Shown here: positions 23,202 through 43,925 of the stretch, one piece after another | How positions within the stretch are numbered: the stretch's first letter is position 1 | Layout: the number at the start of each line of letters is the position of its first letter | Assembly: GCF_019175285.1 (NCBI RefSeq) | Contig: NC_056527.1 | Coordinates: forward strand, 120,429,273-120,493,272 | DNA: 64,000 nucleotides | Reading direction: 5' to 3' | Origin: Sceloporus undulatus | Taxonomy: Eukaryota; Chordata; Lepidosauria; Squamata; Phrynosomatidae | Position numbers and translations under genes: made by a program | The notes under the pieces: model-generated | What the model was told of the DNA's origin: nothing | Databases searched by the model: none | The model's input: only the letters and a program-made list of their open reading frames with translations

Positions 23202-26200
23202 ATGGGGAACAAGAACAAGCTGCCGGACAGGTGAGCCCCAGGCCGCGCTCTGCGTGGAGGCTGTGGGGGGGGGACTGCAACTCCCATCATCCCTAGCGAC
23301 TGTTGAGGAAGAATGGTGGGAGTTGCCGTTGGAAGGCCTCGAGTCGCCCATCTCTGCTCCAGAAGGACTGGCTGGGCTGTTGGAATACGAGAGTGGACGG
23401 CAGTCCCCACCATCCCCAGTAAGTGCAGAGGAGTGATGGGAGTTGCAGTCCCCACCATCCCCAGTGAGTGCAGAGGAGTGATGGGAGTTGCAGTCCCCAC
23501 CATCCCCAGTGAGGTGCAGAGGAGTGATGGGAGTTGCAGTCCCCACCATCCCCAGTAATGAGTGCTTAGGGGTGATGGGAGTTTCTGCTGCCCCAGGCCT
23601 CCCACTCCCGCCCCTGTCCCTTGGAGGAGGAGTCACACTCTCTCAGCCCAGAAGAGCCCCGTCCGACCGCAGAGGAATAGTGAACTGCAAACTCTCTTTT
23701 CCAGATGGACTGATTATTTGCCTCTTGGGAGAAGGATCCCTGGAACGCGCTTCATTGCTTTTAAGGTCCCTCTTCAGAAGGTAAGCATGGCGTCTTATAG
23801 ATCTATATATATAAGCTCTGGCTTTGTAAGGAAACAGCTCTTGGGAGGCAGAAGGTGGTGATGGCGATGCGAAGGGAACGGCTGCCTTTGGTCCAGGACG
23901 CTCTGCAGGAACAATCCACTTTAGCTGCCCTGGCTCAGTGCTAGGGAACCCTGGGAACTGTAGTTTTGCCAGACATTGAGCCTTCTCTCTCAGAGAGCAG
24001 CTCTGGGGCCACAATGAACTACTATTCCCAGGATTCCCTACCTCTGAGCCTGGGCCTGGGATATTTCCGCAGTGCGTTTTGGACCATAACTAGCTATTTC
24101 GGTGGTGAAGGCCCAGTGCCCTCGAAGTCCGTTGGGAGATACACTCTTAGTCACTAGCTGCCCACCCCAGGGAAGGAGATGCCAGTAGGGAACCTCTTCC
24201 ATCCTGGGAGTGGTAGGACTGCAGCCCCCACCATCCCTGAGCATTGCCCAAGCTGGCTGGGACTGATGGGAGTTGGAGTCCAACAACACTGGTGTACAGC
24301 CATTGTGGTCAAGCTCTGGGGACTTTTCTAGCCTGGTCTGTTCCCTGTGGCAAGGCTAAGCCTCTTGTGTTTGAACAACTGACAGCCTGGATTGGTAAGA
24401 ATTCAGCTCCTAGAGTTAGTTCGTGGCTGTCATAATTTCGCTGTAGTTTTAGCCCAGCGTATGGCTGCTAATATCACTATGCGCTATGCACTGGCTATGC
24501 ACTTATAATTGTGCTCTACTTTTTAGATGCCAGAAGGTAGCAGCTTGGAAGACTTGGTTGAATTGCCTTCATTTCTTTTCAGAGCTTTGAATATAGGCTT
24601 GCCCCAAATGAGCGCTTTTCACCAGAAGACCTTCTCAATCAAGTCAGAGAGCAGAGGGAAGAGCTGGGTTTGATCATTGATTTGACATACACGACCCGCT
24701 ATTATGCGCCGGAGGTATGTTCTCTTGACCAACTCTGCCTGAAACCTTACTATAGACGGTCGCTTGGCAGTGTTTAATATTTTAAAAAATGGATGGCTGG
24801 GATCTTGCTTGTCTAAGAGGGCTTTTGTGCTACTTAGGGTTTGAGAGGATGCTTTTGCTTTCTTGCATGCCTCAGTTGCATTCTTCCCCCCGTTCTTTAT
24901 GTCTTTTAAAACTTATTTTTATAACAATTCCATTCTTGATACATACAATACTCCCTTCTTTCTATACTACAGATATCGTAATTTAATTCTTCTCCTCTAT
25001 CCCTCCCTTATGCCCCCTTCCCAAATCCTGAAGTCATGACCCTTATCCCTGTCGATGCACCATAAATATGAATTGTCTTCAAAATAGTTACTTGTTGTTT
25101 GTATTTTGATCATAACATTCAGTGTCTGTTTTTCCCAAATCTCTCCTGATCCAAAGGAGGTTTAAGTCCAGTCGTGCTGAGATTTATTTCAGCCGCTTCT
25201 CTTTTGTTTTCCTCTTGCAGAAACTACCAGACACACTGAAGTACTGTAAGATTTTAACCGTCGGCCACGAAGTCCCAGATAATGAAACAATCCATCAATT
25301 CAAAAGCGTCGTGAAAAAGTTTCTGATGGAGAACCAGCACAACGGTGAGCACGAAGTTGTTGTTTTAGCAGAACGTGACCATTATCCTGGTGATGCTTGC
25401 CGGTTGGCTTCATGGCATTTTCCTACAGCCCTTTAGCGAGTTGCTTATCTGCGCAGTGCCATCCGTATGCATGTGTGTGCTGAGAGCTGGAGGGGCAACT
25501 TTGGGGGGTTCAGGGGCCAGCTTTTTCACCTCTCTGAGAGCCACCACACGTCACATTGGCAAACCAGTAAAGTAGCTCTAACACAAGTAGGAAATACTTG
25601 TTATAAAAGGTTTTTCTTTTAATGTTTAATGTTTTATTTATTTATGGGGGGCTGCAAGGAGTCCAGGTGTCATTCATCCCTCTGCAAGCAGACAGGTCTT
25701 GTGCCAAGAAGCTCACCAACGAAAGCAGCATACTGGGGTAGATACGCGGAGAAGGAAGTGTGGGGAAGCAACAGGAATTGTTATCTTCATGGCACCTGCT
25801 AATTAGCCCTTGGCTGGAAGCTGAGCTGCTGTTTTTCTGTAAGGGGAAAACCCTTCACAAGGAATAAAATTGCTTGTGCAACTGGGTTCTTGCAAGATAT
25901 TACTTGTATGTCCTGTTTCTCTTAGACAAGCTCATTGGAGTTCACTGTACGCACGGCTTGAATCGAACCGGTTACCTTGTTTGCAGGTAGGCCTGTCCTT
26001 TGAAAAATGCTGGTCACCAATTGGTTTTGATAGAGCTAAATGAGTATATATAAATAATTCATTACACAGTTATCCCTGTACAAAATAAACTCAATAGATC
26101 ATCCCACCCCTGTCAAAGTCTATGTCTTCATTTAAAACGGGTCTTCTGGAAGCCTTTAGGGTTGAATTGCTGAGGTCTGAGTTAAACACAATTGTCCAAA

Positions 26201-29200
26201 GTGAGTCACTCTAGCAACCCTTTTCCTATGGTTAATATTTATAAGAGGAAGCAAGGAAAAGGAGAAATATGGATGTGGAGATATTAAGAAGGGGACGGAG
26301 GTGAGGAGGTAGAGATATTGAACACGGATCCTAAGGTTGAATACTCTTCCTGCAAGTCAGGTTGTTAAAACTCAGTGTTCAACAACTGCATCCTGTGTTC
26401 TGCTCTTTGCCCAGCTGTTCCCTTGGTTTACAATATGGAGGTGTAATCCTGCCATTATTGGTTATATGAGTTTTCTAGTCAACTGTTTTTCCTTAAATTT
26501 TACATCAAATTTGCATTCTAAACATATTCTAGTATTGTCCTTTTGTTCTTGTAACAGTTTTTTCCATAACAAAACGTCTTGCTGTTGTGTTTAGGTACCT
26601 GATTGATGTCGAAGGAATGGATCCAAACAAGGCAATAGAATGTAAGCAGCACACCCTTGTTTTGCTATGGGCCATTTCCTTCCCTTTAAAATAAAGTTAT
26701 ATGAAGCTGAGGTACAGCTTTTCTCCCGCAGTTGAAATATCATTACTGTATAAGCTTTCCTGACTATCACAGCCAATGGGGAAGAATGCTGGGAACTGCA
26801 GTCCAATATATTTGGAGGGCATCATGATTCCCATCGCTGATTAAATAAGGAAGCTCTAGAAGTGACTAGTACAATTATTTTAAGGTTGCCTGAGTTCTTC
26901 CTTATATAAGTTTTTGTTATACAAAAACTGACTGGGTTGTGTTGGGTGTCTCTGTCATGTTGAGCCAATTACGAATGGGCCTAGAGGGGACCCAACTCCT
27001 GTCCAGTGGGGAAAGGCAGCTTCTTGCTAATGCCTCATTGGAAAACTTCTAGGACGCTCTGGAGCACAGCTGCAAAACAAAGACCTCTGGATATTGGGCT
27101 AGAAATAGTCCATAAAGCTGCTGCTTCAACCGTTTTAAGAGGAGGAATGTTGTGGTTTTTAAAGAAATAATTATTCTGGCACATTCCAATGTACAGCTGG
27201 ACTTATTTTTTGGTAGCTGCATAGAATTGCCTTCTAAGGCTCGTTTCCCTCTTAGTGTTCAATAGCAACCGAGGGCATTCTATAGAGAGGAAGAACTATA
27301 TTGAAGATCTGAGGAGAGGACCTAAGAGAAGGTAAAGTACTTCCCCTTCTGTCTCCAAGTTGGACCTTACTACTTCAGTCTTATTGTCTGGCTGTAAATT
27401 AGTGAGAGAGAGAGATGGTGAGAGAATTGCTATTTGGCACCAGAGATTTCAGGAGGAAGAGCTGTGGGTTCAGAGAAAGGCAGAAGCGGGGGCCTTTCCT
27501 TCCAGCACCTTCATTCCTAGTTGTCAGAGGAAAAGAACCTCCCTCAGTCCAGCTTTCTGAATTCAGCTACTTGTACCAAGGCCCAAATAGAAACCATAGA
27601 CTCATTCAGCTTTCACAATTTCCATAACAGCTCGGATACCCTGATTTAGAACGTCGCATTACTCACAGTCCTACACACGGAGTGTTGAATTCCTTCTCCC
27701 AAGTGCTGATCCTCATGTAGCCAGAAAGCTTTTTCAAGGGGTGCCCCCACAGTTTCATAAAGACTGAGTATGTTTAGTAACCACAGAATCCCATGCAGAA
27801 GGGAGAGGAACATGGTGGTGGTGGTGGGGAAGGCGCAGAGATGGAATGGAGTACTGTATCTCAAAAGAAGGCCTGCCAGCCTCTTGAGTACTCCAAAGAG
27901 CAAGGTATTTCCTAGGAGTCTAGCTTCTATTTGTCTAAAGTACAACTGAAAGGCATTAGTTGCCTTCTGCCGGTTCTTGTACCTCTTGTGAAAGTCACCT
28001 TTCCCTGAAATACTAAAGTTTTACTGTTTTTTATCTTTAAAGGCATGTCAGCATGGCACCTCCTCCATGCAGTTGGATTAAGGAGCGCTCTGGTCCTACT
28101 CCGCATCCAGATTTTGAAATTATTGACTGTGGTCCACAGTTCCCGCAACCATTCCCATGGCAGGCACAAAGGTTTCATTTGCTTTCTTCCTTTCTAGATA
28201 TGGGCAAGTGAAAGTGGACCCTTATGATCTTCTTGAAAGTGCTAAGTAACCAGAGCAAGAAGAATTAGGACAAGATTGGCACACATTTCCCTTTCTTTCC
28301 ACCTCCATCTGCCTACTGCTATTTAGGAATTATTTCCTCTTCTTGGGGGAGGAGAGTAGTACCAGCAGTCCCATCCTTGGCTTCTCCTAGTTCCTGCCCA
28401 CACGCCTCCATTCCACAGCCATTTTCCTTCCATGGGGAGCTGGAGCAGTGGGGGAGATAGGTTTCAAGGGTCTCCCCCCCTCCCTCAACTAAATAGATCT
28501 GCACAGAATAGTTGCCCATTCTTTTGATTCGGAGCCCTCCCAAGGGTCAGTGGAATGTGGCCCTTGGGCTGAAAAATAAGCTGTAGGGAATTGTAGGAAT
28601 TAAAACCAAATTTGGCGTCTGGGGAATACTGAGGCAGACTTGGGCAGTTGATTGATTCTTACGACCTTTTGTGTTCTTTGTGTTACAGGCACTTTGCTCC
28701 AAAGAGAGGAAGGGGTGGACAAAGCCCACCCAGGTAAATGGCAAGAGAGTCCCAGAAACCTCTGCAGCTGTAACATGCTTTCTTAGAAAGGGCACTGCTA
28801 GTCCAGGGCTCCAGGGGTTCTGTAGCCACAAAATACTTACCTCCGAGTGAATTGTGCCTGTTGAGTAGGCTATAAATACAGGTCCACCTCAGTTAGCAAA
28901 GTAGGTGTGTTCCTGGCCTTACGTCTTTAACAGAAAACTTGGTACCTGAAGCAGAAGTAACATGGAATGGATAGGGATATGTCCCCATACCACCGAGAAG
29001 AAGAGTAGTTCGCCCTGTTTCAGCAAACTTTGCATCCAAAAACTAACAATATGCCCATGTGAAACAAGACAATTGGGGCAGGTGAGCTTTGCATAAGTAA
29101 CAAAAACATTTTGAATTCTTCAGAGGCCACTTGAAAGATTCTTCTAAAATGCTTCCAGCAACAACGGTTTCTTTTTTATTAGCCTCCGCTTCTTACAATT

Positions 29201-29694
29201 TCCATCTTGGTGATCCAATGTATAGATCTATGTTTCTTCAACATGATGAGGGTAGCTGGTAGCTCTCTGCTTTGCGTTCAACATACTCCATATACTGTTT
29301 TAGAGACTGCTGCTGTTTTACCTTGCCTGTTTTAGGCAGGCATGCAGAGCTGCAGTGGGACTATAGCATGGGGTGATGGAGTATCGCTGTGCATGCCTTT
29401 GAAACCCCTCTTGGCTCTGCTCTGAAGCCTTGTGCTTTCTCTTTCAGACCACCCCATCATTGGCAGAGTTTCACCACTCATTACCAAGCTCCTCCTGTTC
29501 CCAGTCCTCAGTTCCCTGCGGCAGCCAGCTTCATCCAGCAAAGGCCAAGCCCCAGTTTCATACCCGACTATGGGCTGCAGTACTCGCCTTACCAGCAACC
29601 GTCGCAAGGATGCGGAGGCTTTGGTTTTCCAAGGCAGAATTCCTATGGTCCCCTGCAGCAGGGAAGACATAGAAAACGCAGGAGAAAGCGCTGA
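23202..29694 (+). CDS. DUSP11: RNA/RNP complex-1-interacting phosphatase (dual-specificity phosphatase 11)
   Basis: DUSP11 removes 5' gamma and beta phosphates from uncapped pol III and viral RNAs. Coding exons: 23202-23230, 23705-23780, 24583-24714, 25221-25344, 25926-25986, 26595-26641, 27256-27331, 28043-28171, 28689-28733 and 29448-29694, giving 321 residues. The start MGNKNKLPDRWTDYLPLGRR and the catalytic loop HCTHGLNRTG (Cys128, Arg134) identify the family. The tail after exon 7 is Pro/Gln/Tyr-rich, ends RHRKRRRKR and differs from the human tail I remember. Another exon (28198-28249) with a strong acceptor and the same entry phase would end the protein early (241 aa). The exon 8 donor, gtttca, is weak. 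Confidence 0.93.
23401..23584. repeat. 45-bp minisatellite, four units, DUSP11 intron 1
   Basis: Units are 23401-23445, 23446-23490, 23491-23536 and 23537-23584. Each starts cagtccccaccatccccagt and ends gatgggagtt(g/t), so each unit is itself an imperfect palindrome resembling the core of the family C element. The first two units differ at one position; the last is the most diverged. Confidence 0.9.
23884..24085. mobile_element. Palindromic element family B, DUSP11 intron 2
   Basis: Left arm has 'ccctgggaactgtagtttt' and right arm 'gaactactattcccaggatt', around 'ctctctcagagagcag'. The copy is more diverged than the one at 54312-54526. Confidence 0.55.
24200..24300. mobile_element. Family C palindromic repeat
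   Basis: 'gactgcagcccccaccatcc' and 'gactgatgggagttggagtc' form the two arms, followed by 'caacaac'. It lies in DUSP11 intron 2. Confidence 0.55.
26765..26840. mobile_element. Family C repeat fragment
   Basis: 'gaatgctgggaactgcagtc' then 'ggagggcatcatgattccca' match the fragment at 5035-5115. It lies just after DUSP11 exon 6. Confidence 0.5.
28198..28249 (+). other. DUSP11: Alternative terminal coding segment of DUSP11
   Basis: After a pyrimidine-rich tract and TAG acceptor (28190-28197), the phase-2 frame from exon 8 reads RYGQVKVDPYDLLESAK and stops at 28247-28249. Splicing here instead of to 28689 would give a 241-aa protein without the basic RKRRRKR end. No poly(A) signal is obvious nearby, so it could also be a decay-inducing exon or a chance frame. 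Confidence 0.45.
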
Positions 29695-30129
29695 AACTGC
29701 TACTGATGGAAGCATAACAGGAAGGAGGGCATGATCTCATAGGAAGGGAATAGAAGCTCCTCCCTGGTTGGTTAATTTATTCCGCATTTGAGAATTTGCT
29801 GGCTGGGTTTGTGCCACTTCTGTGTTTCCGAAAGACATCTGGGACTTCCAGTCGCTGCAGCCGGTGGCTGTGTATAATTCTGCTGCTTTCTTTCAACAGA
29901 AGCATGTTTTTAGTGCCTAATCACAAATGGACAATAGCCATTTTACACAGAAGGATTCACAGGTGATAGGAAGCCCTGACTAGCTGGTGTTCTCTTGAAA
30001 TTAATTTCATTCAGAGGTCATACGTCGGAGAGGCAAGCCTCCCTCCTACAGAAGCTGCTGCCACAAATGTTGTTTACATAGCACCCCCCAAATGTGTGTT
30101 ACGTAAAAGATATGCCTTCCCCACCTCCT

Positions 30130-30135
30130 ATTAAA
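30130..30135 (+). terminator. DUSP11 poly(A) signal candidate
   Basis: ATTAAA lies 436 bp after the long-form stop and is followed by a GT-containing stretch. It is the best candidate seen before the repeats begin. Confidence 0.4.
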
Positions 30136-30261
30136 TGTGGTGCAACAATATGTTCCCAGTTTGCAAAACGTGTGGATTTATGTTTCCCCAAATGTTTGGA
30201 TTCTAGAGATGGTTTATGCCACCCTTGGAGCCTGGAAGCCTCTCCTGCATCAGGATGGGAA

Positions 30262-30480
30262 TTGTCTGGCTCTCCAGGGCTGGAGAGAAAACCGGGTTTG
30301 GCACTGCTTTAACTCTTTTCTGGCTCAAAGCTATGGCATTCTGGGAGTTGGAGTACGTTGTGGGGCCCACTCCACTCTGGGCCCATAACAAACTTCAACT
30401 CCCAGAATGCCATAGCCTTGAGCCAGAAAAGAGTTAAAGCAGTGCCAAACCCGGTTATCTCTCCAGTGTGGATTGCAGCT
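30262..30480. mobile_element. Palindromic element family A, two-armed
   Basis: Left arm 'ttctgggagttggagtacgt' and right arm 'acaaacttcaactcccagaa' pair, as do 'gtttggcactgctttaactc' and 'gagttaaagcagtgccaaac'. The short centre holds 'gggcccac'. The right end reads 'ctctccagtgtggattgcag'. It lies downstream of DUSP11 and would fold into a hairpin of about 90 bp. Confidence 0.75.
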
Positions 30481-31439
30481 CCTAGCATTCCTCACTATTA
30501 GAGTGGCTGTCCATCCACCTCTGGAGGGTTGGAAACAGGGTCTATGGACTAGCTTTGGGCTTTCCTTATGGCACTGGACTCTGAGGACAATGAGTCCTTG
30601 CCGGGGCTGGCCTTTTCCTGAAGGAGAGATGTCCCTGGGATGTTTGTGTTTGGCTTTATTCTTATTTGTCTTTGTTGTATGGCACACTTTGGGGAGCCAG
30701 TGCAGTGCAGGGGTTTGGGCACTGGTCTAGGACACTGGGAGGCCAGGGTTCAAAACCCCCTCAGGGACATTGGGCAAGTCACGCTCTCTCAACTTCAGAG
30801 GAAGGCAAAGGCAAAACACCCCCAGGATGGCTGCGGGATTCTGGGACCTGTAGTCCGCCCCTCTTTCCCCAAGAATTGGACCTGATCTGTGGTGATCTTT
30901 GATAAGCGATAGGAACAGGTCATTAGAAGGATCGATCGGGAAGCCCTGAGTCATTTGTGCATTTTATAGGAAGAGTGGGAGCCTTCCTTCCTTCCTTCCT
31001 TCCTTTTTGTGGCTTTATTGTGTTTCTCGCCTTTGTTTTGCTTTTCCGTGCTTTGATCTTCGTAAGTTTCATCACATCTGAGGAAGTCGGCTCCAGTCTA
31101 ATTGTGAGCCACTCTGAGAGACTTTCAGCCATAAATGCCATCTTCAAGAGCTTGCGCTGTGACTTCTCTCTTTCAGGACCATATCCGGAGCAGCCATGTT
31201 GGCCACAAAGTACACTGGCATCCGTACCTTGTGCCTTTGGTGCCTTTTGTTTGGCCGGCTGAAGGTATCGGTGTTGTGGGTTTTGGCTCAGTTCCTCTCA
31301 AAGGTCTCTTGGCATTTGGCATTTTTAAAATAATAACAATAATAATTTCTTAAATAATTAATATTTAATAAATGAACGTTTCATGAGCAAAAACAGCCTT
31401 GGAATAATGATGGTTTGGGGATTTGGGGAGTTGCAGTCG
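30481..31439. other. DUSP11-STAMBP intergenic
   Basis: No gene is seen. The stretch holds a SINE copy (30692-30830), a CTTC microsatellite (30983-31004), a fragment with 'acatctgaggaagtcggctc' and an AT-rich tract (31338-31375). Confidence 0.6.
30692..30830 (+). mobile_element. Sauria-type SINE, 3'-truncated
   Basis: It has the head 'gagccagtgcagtgcagggg', box-B-like 'ccagggttcaaaacc' and body 'gtcacgctctctcaacttca'. The Bov-B-like tail is absent. Confidence 0.7.
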
Positions 31440-31612
31440 CTGAGTGAGAAGCGACTTCTCCAAGCCAAGGCCCCGCCCCTTCCCCGCGAGGGGGAGGAGC
31501 TTCACTTCCGCCTTCCTGGTTTTCTTTCTCTCTCTATGCCCGGAGGCTGGGCTAGAGCGGCCGGAAGTGTCTCACTACCCGGAAGTGTGCCCGCGGCTCC
31601 CCGCCGAGGCAG
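31440..31612 (+). promoter_or_regulatory. STAMBP: STAMBP promoter and noncoding exon 1
   Basis: A GC box (ccccgccccttcc) is followed by ETS motifs: CACTTCCGCC near 31502 (reverse) and CCGGAAGTGT twice (31561-31570, 31579-31588). The putative 5' UTR exon ends at 31612 before gtaagg. Translation starts in exon 2 (acceptor 32921-32922). The exact transcription start is unknown. Confidence 0.6.
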
Positions 31613-32584
31613 GTAAGGCAGGGTGGCTCCGGCCGGGGGCTGCTCACAGCAGGCCGGTCCTGGACCGGAGGCGGAGGACTGCAACGCCCATCAGCCCCAG
31701 GCAGCATTGTTAGTCTCTTTCCAACCCCGGGGGGCGGGATCATGGGAGCTGCAGTCCGTGCCTTTCGGCCGAGAAGAGGAGAGAGAGCGGGTCCCTCGGG
31801 CAGAGGCACAACAGGCAGCCCTCTCCTCGGCCGCCGAAAGGCTCCTGTCAGGGGCCGAGGGCGAGGGGCCAAGGAAGGGCCGGTGGCTTCAGGGGACAGT
31901 TCTGCGGAGGCCGAAAGGAGGAGAGAGCAGGCTCCGTCTGTACATTACAGTCTCTCTCTCCTCCTCACAGCCATCCAACGGGGCAGGGAGGCTGCCCCAG
32001 AGGACTGCAGCTCTCAGTCTCCCCCGCCCTTGGGATGGGAGCTGCAGTCCGGCCCCTTGTCCTGAGAGAGAGCCCTGGCTGGAAGGGCAAGGCAAGCGCC
32101 CCGAGGCCTTGCCTCCATCCCTTCCCCTGGCGGGAGAGTGAGGCTGAGCCAGACTCCCAGGCCTGCCTGCCTTGGCCTTCCCTGCGGAGGAGGAGGCCGG
32201 GGCTCTCCAGGGTCACCAGAGTCCCACCTTTGAGAAGAGCTCAGCGTCCTCTGCCTTCCTATCTGGCGGAAACATAGAGTTAGTCTGGATTGTAAGGCAG
32301 GAGTAGGTAGCGAAGGCCCTTCATTTGCCAGCCATGGGCCAGTTTCACTGGGATTCCTTTCCTCCAGCGTAGAAAAGTCCCTCTCTCTGGAGGGAGACAT
32401 GGCTTCCTTTGCCAAGGGTTTGTAAGTCCTTTTGTCAGAAGAAGGTCTGAGCTCCAGGTTGCCTTTGCTGCTCCCTTGAGCTCCCTTTCCCTCTATTGCA
32501 AAAGTGAAGGAGGGAGAGAGAGAGTGGTCTAGTGGTCTGAGTTTTGGAGAAGGACACCGGAGACCAGGGAGACACCCCCCCCCC

Positions 32585-32705
32585 ATGGAAACCGCCTTGT
32601 ATTTTATTTGCCTGTGTTGTCTTTTATGATTGTATTGCCTTCTACGGTGATTGTAAGCCGCCTCGATCCTTCAGGATTATTAATATGATCATTATTATTA
32701 AGCAA
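32585..32705 (+). mobile_element. LINE-like 3' tail inserted in a SINE
   Basis: A 'gattgtaagccgcctcgatc' segment with a terminal ATT-rich run resembles a common squamate element tail. It interrupts SINE-like sequence: head words at 32522-32580 (tggtctagtggtctga, gagaccaggg) and tail words at 32706-32790 (agtcacaaatgactcagagg). Confidence 0.45.
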
Positions 32706-32933
32706 GTCAGACTCTGTGAAGACAACCCTGTGCCAGTCTGGCCTGTGGATTGACAGAAGTCACAAATGACTCAGAGGCACTCAGGACATAACACACATAT
32801 CTCTGCCTGTATTTGCTTTCAGTTGCAATTTTAACAGTCTGTGCCTTTGTGTGCAATATTTAAAAATGGCACTCCGGAGCCATTTTAATGCAGCCTTCCT
32901 GGACCCCTTTCTCTCTCTGCAGAGTGGTTCCTT

Positions 32934-42264
<9,331 letters not shown>

Positions 42265-42567
42265 AGGACTTGCCTTTGCCAGCCAGTAACTGTCCTCCTC
42301 TGAGCTGACCTGTGGGGGCCAATGATGTGTCTCCTCTATGCAGTGATTTCCCAAATTCTGCCTGTAGCGCCTTGAGACATTTGTGTTCTCCTTGATCTGG
42401 CACAGTGGGTAAATTTTGGAGTCCAGGTGGGATGAGTGGGTTTGGGTGGTTGGATGGGGAATTATAAACTGGAATTCATACTGGACATGATTCTGTTACT
42501 TTTGATTGCTTACTAAGCCTGTTCCAGCTTTACTCCGTGACACAGTACTCCCAGTCACCAAGCTAGG

Positions 42568-42583
42568 ATTAAAACCAATTAAA
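42568..42583 (+). terminator. STAMBP poly(A) signal candidates
   Basis: ATTAAA occurs at 42568-42573 and 42578-42583, about 300 bp after the stop. A canonical AATAAA further on (43618-43623) is an alternative distal site. Confidence 0.35.
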
Positions 42584-43727
42584 TCACTTTAAAACACCAG
42601 CCTGTAGGAATTGGTACATGACTCCTTCTCCCTGTTGGGATTTCTCCCCAATGTTAGTCTTCAGTTTGGGTCCCCATGGTGGTTCTGGAAGTTTAGTGGT
42701 CTAACGTTGTGCCAACAGCTCCTCTCTTTTGTGAGCAGGAAGAAAGTAAGGTTTACATTGGAAAGAAGCAAACACAGAGGAAGAGGATCCTGTCCGTTGG
42801 GTGTGGCCATCAGAGGTGTACCTAAAAAGTCAAAAGAAAGCATACGAACAAGCTTTCTTCTTAGGGAGGCACAAATCGGTCTGGGGGAAAGAACCTGAGA
42901 AAGAGACGTTCCTAAATTAACTCCTGAGGTCTGCCACAGGCTGTATGGGTTTTGTGCTGTGACTATCAAGGTGCAGCGTGTGCCAGTAAGAACCGCACTC
43001 TAAAATGTCTAGCTCCATTTGAGGAATACAAGTTGGGCATCCTTTCATGATTCTTAAATCTAGACCAACAAATGAAAGCAACTTGACAGAGGATCAGTTT
43101 TGTATCCTAAGGTTTTTTAAAGTAGGGTTGCACAGTTGTGGAATTGTAACTCCCAGCTGTTCTGCATCTCTCTAACATCACTGTGTCTGATACATCCCCT
43201 TAGTACACATAGGGTTTTTGTTTTTTTTAGATAAAGGGTATATATGATGATCACATCCATTCTGCCAGGTCTCTCCTTACAGGTGTCTCTCCCAATTTGT
43301 ACATTGGAAGCAGCGAGCAAACTTTCAATGAAGTGAGAATTGCTCAGGCTAGTATTGGGAAGTGCCCTCAGGTTGGTCCTGGAAATACTTCAGATCTTTG
43401 AAAGGGTATGTTGCTGCTTGTCAGCAGTAAATCAAGAGTAATTCAATCAAACAACCTGGTGTCTGAAATCCTGTGTCACTTTTGGCAAAGTGGACATGCT
43501 GCATCATCCAAACTCAAAAATCTCTTGGGCTGTGGAGGTGACACTTGCAGGTACAAGAGGATGTGCAGCTGTGTGTTGTGTCCCCCTGTTATTCTGAAAT
43601 GGAGATTTCAAAGTAAAAATAAAATTTTGAACAGTTGAAAGTGAAATGAAAGTTGGATAATGCCATTGTGTACACTCCTGCATTACTCTCTAGCATCAGA
43701 TTTAGGACTGGCTGCCAAGCTAGCCAT

Positions 43728-43925
43728 ATGGTTACCAGTATCTTACCCTGAACACCTCCAAGCATGTCTGGTTTTGAAAGCTAAGCAGGGTTTGGCCAAG
43801 TGAGTACCTAGGTGGGAGTCTACCCCAAGGTAAGGAAACCTCTGCCCAAACCCCTGCAGAGCCATGGCTGCAAGTCAGAGCTAACAGGAATGGTTAACAT
43901 GCAACCCTAATGTTTTGACCCAGTA
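43728..43925 (+). mobile_element. 5S rRNA-derived SINE
   Basis: The head follows 5S rRNA: 'taccctgaacacctccaag', 'gaaagctaagcagggtttgg', then 'gtgagtacctaggtgggag'. These correspond to the 5S segments ACCCTGAACGCGCC, GAAGCTAAGCAGGGT and TTAGTACTTGGATGGGAG. The 3' part is not 5S, as expected for a 5S-headed SINE and not for a 5S gene. Confidence 0.75.

Noticed and set aside
22691-23605. 304-residue minus-strand open frame near the DUSP11 promoter
   Set aside because: It reads through the 45-bp minisatellite and a CpG-rich promoter. The repetitive peptide reflects the tandem array, and the frame overlaps KANSL3 5' exon sequence in a meaningless register.
31623-32141. 172-residue plus-strand open frame after STAMBP exon 1
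   Set aside because: The CpG-rich composition of STAMBP intron 1 keeps several frames open at once; no recognisable protein.
43728-43925. A functional 5S rRNA gene
   Set aside because: Only the first part follows 5S, with many differences, and it continues into a SINE-type body.
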